Assembly (NCBI GenBank): GCA_022565595.1
Contig: JAIUML010000007.1
Coordinates: 112,932 to 176,931 of the forward strand
Direction: 5' to 3'
Origin: Saccharospirillum sp.
GTDB taxonomy: Bacteria; Pseudomonadota; Gammaproteobacteria; Pseudomonadales; Natronospirillaceae
DNA length: 64,000 nt
Under the pieces are notes generated by a model. It searched no databases, had not been told where the DNA came from, and worked only from the letters and a program-made list of their open reading frames with translations. This document shows positions 62,373-64,000 of the stretch, piece by piece. Made by a program: the position numbers and the translations under genes. How positions within the stretch are numbered: the first letter of the stretch is position 1; each line of letters opens with the position of its first letter.

Positions 62373-62693
62373 CTACTCTTCTTTCCAAACCCAACGCACC
62401 GGCTCACCAAAGTCGTCATATATCCAGACTTTCTGGGGCTTGCGGCGCTTGGGTTTGGCGGGAGACTTGTGCTTGCGGGCGTCGATGGCCGCCAATACCT
62501 CCGGTACTGGCGTGCGCTCCTGTTTCGGCTCACCGGTCGGGCCGGGTTGAAATACCATGGTCCAGGGCTTGTTGGTTTCATAGCCACTGACACCCTGATC
62601 AACCTCCTTGATCTCGCCTCCCTCGCTCAGAAACGCATCGACCTGCTGCTTCAGGTTTCGGCGAATCACTTTTTTATCGGGCTGCGGCTTCAC
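62373..62693 (-). CDS. Hypothetical protein
   Basis: A 106-residue, basic, soluble protein, not recognised. The N-terminus (RRNLKQQVDAFLSEGGEI) is helical and the middle has NKPWTMVFQPGPTGEP. A Lys/Pro-rich linker (KSPAKPKRRKPQK) precedes an aromatic end (VWIYDDFGEPVRWVW). The start is GTG with GGATGA upstream. It lies between GMC and yejK genes, 5 bp from the convergent GMC stop. The ordered composition suggests a real gene. Confidence 0.7.
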   Translation of the reverse strand: MKPQPDKKVIRRNLKQQVDAFLSEGGEIKEVDQGVSGYETNKPWTMVFQPGPTGEPKQERTPVPEVLAAIDARKHKSPAKPKRRKPQKVWIYDDFGEPVRWVWKEE

Positions 62694-62772
62694 GATGGGT
62701 CATCCAAAGGCGACTGAACAGGCTAGTGTAGCAAATTCTGAGGTAAAGCTCGAACAACCATCTGTCCTGGGC

Positions 62773-63756
62773 TCACTCCTTCTGACCCTTGAGCTGTTTC
62801 AACAAGGCCGAGGGAATTTCATTGATGATCAAGCGATTGTTTTCAGCATCGAACTGGATATCGCGCCCCAGGGTATCGTTGCTGAAGCTAATCGACACAT
62901 CCTTGCTCTTGCCGGAGTAGCGTATGTACTTTTTAAGACTTTTACGATCGGCGATAAACTCCGACTTCACCTCTGGCGCTTTCTGCTCAATATAGTCAAC
63001 AATCGACGCCTCTGCATCGGCCTGCAACTCTTCTGACAGCGTTCGCACCGACACCGGCTCACCCAGTTTGTCCTGCTCAACACAGAACTCCAGCGCCTTC
63101 TTGCGGTAGTTCTGGCCTTTTTCAGGCGGCAGTTGCTGAGTAAAGGCATCCACGACCTGAACAAAGGCCTCGGTATCGGCGCTGGCATCCACCGTTGCCA
63201 CAAAATCGGTGAAATCCATCAAACCGTCCTGCAGCGCCTTGTCACCAAAACCAAAGCTAACCGTCAAATACTGCCCCTCGTCCGCCTCATAGGCGGTCAG
63301 ATCCAGGCACACCCCGAACCCAAGGCGGCCAAAGTCCAGTATCCGACTGCCGGTCAACAAAAGATTATGAGTGACCGCCAGGCCCTCTTTATGGCGCAAC
63401 TGAAACAACCACAACAATCGCCCGCTCTCGACCTCTTCCTCCGCCAACAACCAGTGACCTTCGCTCTCCAGATCCTGCTGCTCCAGATGCAAAGCTAACC
63501 GCTCCAGCAACTGCTGTCCCAGGGTCTTGAAGCTAATAGACTCACTCAGCCACTGCTTCACCAGCGCCTTGAAGTGCCCGGCCTCCTGCGAGAACCCACC
63601 ATAACGCTTGCTGGCCCGACCCGAAAAACTGCCCTTCACCTCCATCAACAGGCCTTTGCAGGCGTCATCAATGCTCAATTCATCGTCATTCAGATGCAGG
63701 TCGGTTTTTTCACGGGTGCGGGTCAGTTGATGCACCACCATATGGGTCATGGGCAT
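62773..63756 (-). CDS. yejK: Nucleoid-associated protein YejK
   Basis: A 327-residue nucleoid-associated protein (NdpA/YejK family). Family features: early VVHQLTRTREKTDLHL, later SFGFGDKALQDGLMDF, and C-terminal DRKSLKKYIRYSGKSKDVSI with LGRDIQFDAENNRLII. YejK binds DNA and topoisomerases in E. coli. It is on the minus strand, with a type I repeat about 109 bp upstream of its start. Confidence 0.92.
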   Translation of the reverse strand: MPMTHMVVHQLTRTREKTDLHLNDDELSIDDACKGLLMEVKGSFSGRASKRYGGFSQEAGHFKALVKQWLSESISFKTLGQQLLERLALHLEQQDLESEGHWLLAEEEVESGRLLWLFQLRHKEGLAVTHNLLLTGSRILDFGRLGFGVCLDLTAYEADEGQYLTVSFGFGDKALQDGLMDFTDFVATVDASADTEAFVQVVDAFTQQLPPEKGQNYRKKALEFCVEQDKLGEPVSVRTLSEELQADAEASIVDYIEQKAPEVKSEFIADRKSLKKYIRYSGKSKDVSISFSNDTLGRDIQFDAENNRLIINEIPSALLKQLKGQKE

Positions 63757-63864
63757 GGTCGAGCTTACTCCAGGCTAAGCGATTCAAAGCCGCGGAGTAT
63801 ACCGGAAGTTCGGCTTTAGTTGAGGGTCAGTTTTCCACTCCTGTTGGCTTATCGACATTGGTCC

Positions 63865-63978
63865 GCGAAGGCTACTGGGTATGCCTCTGAGGGGTCGTCG
63901 TGTATACGTCCCTGTAGACTAGACCGCAGCCCACCCGGCTGCGGCCTACCCCACACAGGCATACCCAGCCTCCCGCGC
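63865..63978 (+). repeat. Covarying junction element (type I), copy C
   Basis: Arms 63865-63895 and 63948-63978 (31 nt each) with a perfect 12-bp segment CTGGGTATGCCT (63875-63886 with 63957-63968). The 28-nt core is 63896-63923 with mini-hairpin TAC-GTCCCT-GTA. The apical hairpin 63924-63944 has arms CCGCAGCC/GGCTGCGG and a five-base loop, then a 3-nt joint CCT. It lies upstream of yejK, about 52 kb from the other copies, so the family is not limited to one cluster. Confidence 0.85.
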
Positions 63979-64000
63979 AAGTGATTTACAAAAAATTAAA

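Noticed and set aside
1..64000. CRISPR arrays, prophage or conjugative genes
   Set aside because: No regularly spaced direct repeats and no phage, integrase or transfer genes were seen in any frame.

Overview
The window is an ordinary chromosomal stretch of a moderate-GC gammaproteobacterium. The core order ispE-prs-rplY-pth-ychF, the TRAP transporters, an ectoine (compatible solute) degradation cluster and a cellodextrin regulon suggest a halotolerant marine or saline member of the Oceanospirillales. Saccharospirillaceae is a plausible family, but that is inference because no rRNA or tRNA was seen. No CRISPR array, insertion sequence or prophage was recognised.

Layout. (1) 1-5936: assimilatory nitrate and nitrite reduction (FAD oxidoreductase tail, nirB, nirD, nasA), then fau. 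(2) 6669-16159: a divergent RpiR-type regulator and a catabolic block made of an N-formylglutamate amidohydrolase-like enzyme, a three-part TRAP transporter, a glutamine-synthetase-like ligase, an aldehyde dehydrogenase and an iron alcohol dehydrogenase. This set fits uptake and gamma-glutamylation of an amine or amino alcohol, stepwise oxidation, then hydrolysis. (3) 16208-22209: LysE exporter, GFA protein, rlmA, and doeC, doeD and doeB2 for the lower part of ectoine degradation. (4) 22697-29558: TauE/SafE permease, a barrel protein with SPOR-like modules, a methyltransferase, DUF962, a small protein, DUF1631. (5) 29890-32858: Gfo/Idh/MocA oxidoreductase and prpE. (6) 32967-41975: a cellobiose/cellodextrin regulon (ABC binding protein and two permeases, GH1, divergent GH9, LacI regulator) with two palindromic operators. 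(7) 42036-45508: YitT, mgsA, CHASE2 nucleotide cyclase. (8) 45528-52170: TAXI-type TRAP transporter with a DctB/DctD-like two-component pair and a likely sigma-54 promoter. (9) 52474-56884: ispE, prs, rplY, pth, ychF. (10) 56948-63756: chemoreceptor, cold-shock protein, copper-related genes, GMC oxidoreductase, yejK.

The most unusual signal is a family of intergenic elements at 11567-11750, 13247-13359, 13401-13512 (inverted) and 63865-63978. All four share one architecture: two 31-nt arms that pair with each other, a conserved 27-28-nt core carrying a tiny 3-bp hairpin, an apical hairpin, and a 3-nt joint. Arm sequences differ between copies but change in a compensating way, while one C-T mismatch at arm position 8 is kept in all four. 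A second small two-hairpin element occurs inside the apical part of the first copy and again at 7677-7744, where it overlaps the assigned start codon of the amidohydrolase gene. Three of the four large elements and both small ones lie within the RpiR-TRAP-ligase cluster.
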